Of a DNA stretch of 7,438 nucleotides, positions 6,247 to 7,438 are shown piece after piece. The translations under genes and the position numbers were made by a program. Origin of the DNA: Gammaproteobacteria bacterium (GTDB lineage Bacteria; Pseudomonadota; Gammaproteobacteria; Arenicellales; Poriferihabitantaceae); NCBI GenBank assembly GCA_009839585.1, contig VXPI01000009.1, positions 1-7,438 on the forward strand, read 5' to 3'. Within the stretch, counting starts at the first letter, position 1; the number at the start of each line of letters is the position of its first letter. Below the pieces are notes generated by a model. The model was given only the letters and a program-made list of their open reading frames with translations, had not been told where the DNA came from and searched no databases.

Positions 6247-7026
6247 GTGGATAGATGGCTAAATTCACCGGTTGGCAATTCAGTCATTCGGGCGGAGACA
6301 GTTGCCTTCGCCGAACTGGTGCCATCAGGGTTTTATGCAAGGTCTCTTCAGATTGGACTTCCGGAAGTTTCCTATCTGGATGGTATTGAAACGCGTGAGC
6401 GATACATTGTGGATGATGGTAGTCAATCCGGTGCAATGCATGGTGGGCCAAACAGGAAGCAGGGTAAAAAAAGCCATTACATGATTGCCAGCCCGTTTGC
6501 GCTTCCGTTTTCTGAACGGTCACAGAACTTGATTGTTTTGCCGCATACCATGGATTATTGCGAAAATCCCCACGATGTGTTGAGGGAGGTCAATGAAATC
6601 CTGGAGCCTGAAGGGTGTCTGGCGATCATTGGCTTTAACATTTTTAGCCTATTTGGCTGTGTACATGTTCTGATGGGAAAAACCGGCAGGATGCCCTGGA
6701 ATGGCAAATTTTATTCCGTAGGACGGGTCCAGGACTGGCTGTTGTTGTTGGGATACGATCTAGTCGGTGCCCGTATGCTCATCTATCGCCCGCCGATTAA
6801 CTCTGAACGATATCAGAAAAAAATGAAGTTTCTGGAAAACGCAGGCGATCGCTGGTGGCCGGGGTTGGGCGGTGTATACGTGATTGTCGGCAAAAAACGG
6901 GAAATCATGCTGACCCAACGCCGCCAATTGTCGATAGCCTGGACAAAATTCCTTCCGCCGGTGGTTCGACCGGCTCCACAGAAAGTGGCGCGGACCATGA
7001 ATATGGAAGCAGCTAGTAATGAGTAA
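6247..7026 (+). CDS. YafS-like class I SAM-dependent methyltransferase
   Basis: This 259-residue protein is related to E. coli YafS, a predicted SAM-dependent methyltransferase (Methyltransf_11 type) of unknown substrate. The clearest match is residues 82-132: SPFALPFSERSQNLIVLPHTMDYCENPHDVLREV..EILEPEGCLAIIGFN. There the ALPF, LPHT, NPHDVLREV and GFN blocks correspond to the YafS sequence around AHTLPWCTDPHRLLREAD and SGFNPIS. A second match is FYSVGRVQDWLLLLGYDL (155-172). The usual glycine-rich SAM motif I is degenerate (LQIGLPEVSY, 34-43), as it is in YafS, so activity should not be assumed. The C-terminal 40 residues are basic and proline-containing. The start is GTG at 6247, about seven bases after a weak GGAAA-type ribosome site (6236-6240); an ATG at 6240 in another frame stops at once. 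It overlaps rnhA by 8 bases, the same order as yafS-rnhA in E. coli. Confidence 0.82.
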   Translation: MDRWLNSPVGNSVIRAETVAFAELVPSGFYARSLQIGLPEVSYLDGIETRERYIVDDGSQSGAMHGGPNRKQGKKSHYMIASPFALPFSERSQNLIVLPHTMDYCENPHDVLREVNEILEPEGCLAIIGFNIFSLFGCVHVLMGKTGRMPWNGKFYSVGRVQDWLLLLGYDLVGARMLIYRPPINSERYQKKMKFLENAGDRWWPGLGGVYVIVGKKREIMLTQRRQLSIAWTKFLPPVVRPAPQKVARTMNMEAASNE

Positions 7027-7438
7027 GGACGAAAACGGATTGCCAAAAGTGGTCATTTATACAGATGGGTCCTGCCAGGGAAATCCGGGTCCGGGCGGTT
7101 GGGGGGCGTTACTGGTCTCGGGAAAGCACAGGAAGGAACTGACTGGTGGTGATCGATATACCACCAATAACCGAATGGAGATGATGGCGAGCATCGAAGC
7201 CCTCAAGTCCCTCAAGAAGAAAAGTGATGTGGACCTTTATACGGACTCCCGATATCTCAAGGACGGGATCGAGAAATGGCTGCCGGCCTGGAAAAAAAAC
7301 AACTGGCGGACCAGGCAGCGCCAGCCAGTGAAGAACCGGGATTTGTGGGAGTTGCTGGATTGCTTGATCCTGCAGCACTGCATTCGCTGGTGCTGGGTCA
7401 AGGGTCATGATGGAAATGAGGGCAATGAACGGGCGGAC
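7019..7438 (+). CDS. rnhA: Ribonuclease HI, 3' partial
   Basis: RNase HI cuts the RNA strand of RNA-DNA hybrids, clearing R-loops and primers. My translation from the ATG at 7019 gives 140 residues before the window ends. It shows IYTDGSCQGNPGPGGWGALL (13-32) with catalytic Asp16, NNRMEMMA (50-57) with Glu54, YTDSRYLKDGI (75-85) with Asp76, and WVKGHDGNEGNERAD (126-140) with His130 and Asp140. These correspond to E. coli Asp10, Glu48, Asp70, His124 and Asp134, and the His-to-Asp spacing of ten is the same. The basic substrate-binding loop (about 91-105, KKNNWRTRQ) is present, as in E. coli-type enzymes. Only roughly the last 15-20 residues are missing. A GGAAG at 7005-7009, inside the upstream gene, is a plausible ribosome site nine bases before the start, and the 8-base overlap suggests translational coupling. 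Confidence 0.96.
   Translation, partial: MSKDENGLPKVVIYTDGSCQGNPGPGGWGALLVSGKHRKELTGGDRYTTNNRMEMMASIEALKSLKKKSDVDLYTDSRYLKDGIEKWLPAWKKNNWRTRQRQPVKNRDLWELLDCLILQHCIRWCWVKGHDGNEGNERAD

Noticed and set aside
7109..7408. A 99-residue minus-strand frame at the right end
   Set aside because: It lies opposite rnhA, whose catalytic motifs are all present. It is a shadow frame.
48..7438. A novel defence, secretion or biosynthetic system
   Set aside because: Every gene except DUF4389 and the YafS-like protein has a clear housekeeping assignment, all catalytic residues checked in the well-assigned enzymes are intact, and no repeats, recombinases or accessory-type genes were seen.

Overview
The window looks like ordinary chromosomal housekeeping DNA from a gammaproteobacterium. 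The species cannot be named from sequence alone. The placement rests on a SohB-type S49 protease, a GlnRS very close to the enterobacterial one, a DapE whose active-site residues carry the same numbers as the Haemophilus enzyme, and a YafS-like methyltransferase directly ahead of rnhA, as in Escherichia coli. A MetZ-type sulfhydrylase points to direct sulfhydrylation in methionine synthesis, as in Pseudomonas and Xanthomonas relatives. I found no mobile element, CRISPR array, tRNA, rRNA or defence island.

Layout. Bases 1 to about 42 are not genomic: they match the Illumina Nextera transposase adapter, with eight bases in front of it where the index would sit. The window therefore starts at an untrimmed contig or read end. 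Genomic sequence begins inside metZ (to 1181, + strand), so metZ lacks its true start. A 97-base convergent gap follows and holds nested, mutually exclusive inverted repeats. Then comes a minus-strand block read from right to left: dapE (6150-5014), and after a 99-base gap with a good -10 box, a tight run of a DUF4389 membrane protein (4914-4612), glnS (ends 2878), sohB (2852-1806) and a gamma-class carbonic anhydrase homologue (1800-1279). Gaps inside this run are 5 to about 70 bases, so it is probably one transcription unit. A divergent promoter region (6151-6246) separates dapE from a plus-strand pair: a YafS-like methyltransferase (6247-7026) and rnhA (from 7019, overlapping by 8 bases). 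RnhA runs off the window exactly at its last-listed catalytic aspartate.

How the genes relate. MetZ and DapE serve the aspartate-family amino acids: methionine, and lysine/diaminopimelate for cell wall. GlnRS charges tRNA-Gln, SohB is an inner-membrane protease, and RNase HI removes RNA from RNA-DNA hybrids. They are not a single pathway; the grouping looks like conserved bacterial gene order.

The most useful observations are technical or fine-scale: the adapter at the left end, the nearly complete absence of Shine-Dalgarno sequences in front of five consecutive minus-strand genes, the unsettled glnS start with a small ATGA-coupled reading frame across it, and the overlapping divergent promoters. 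I see no convincing undescribed system here.
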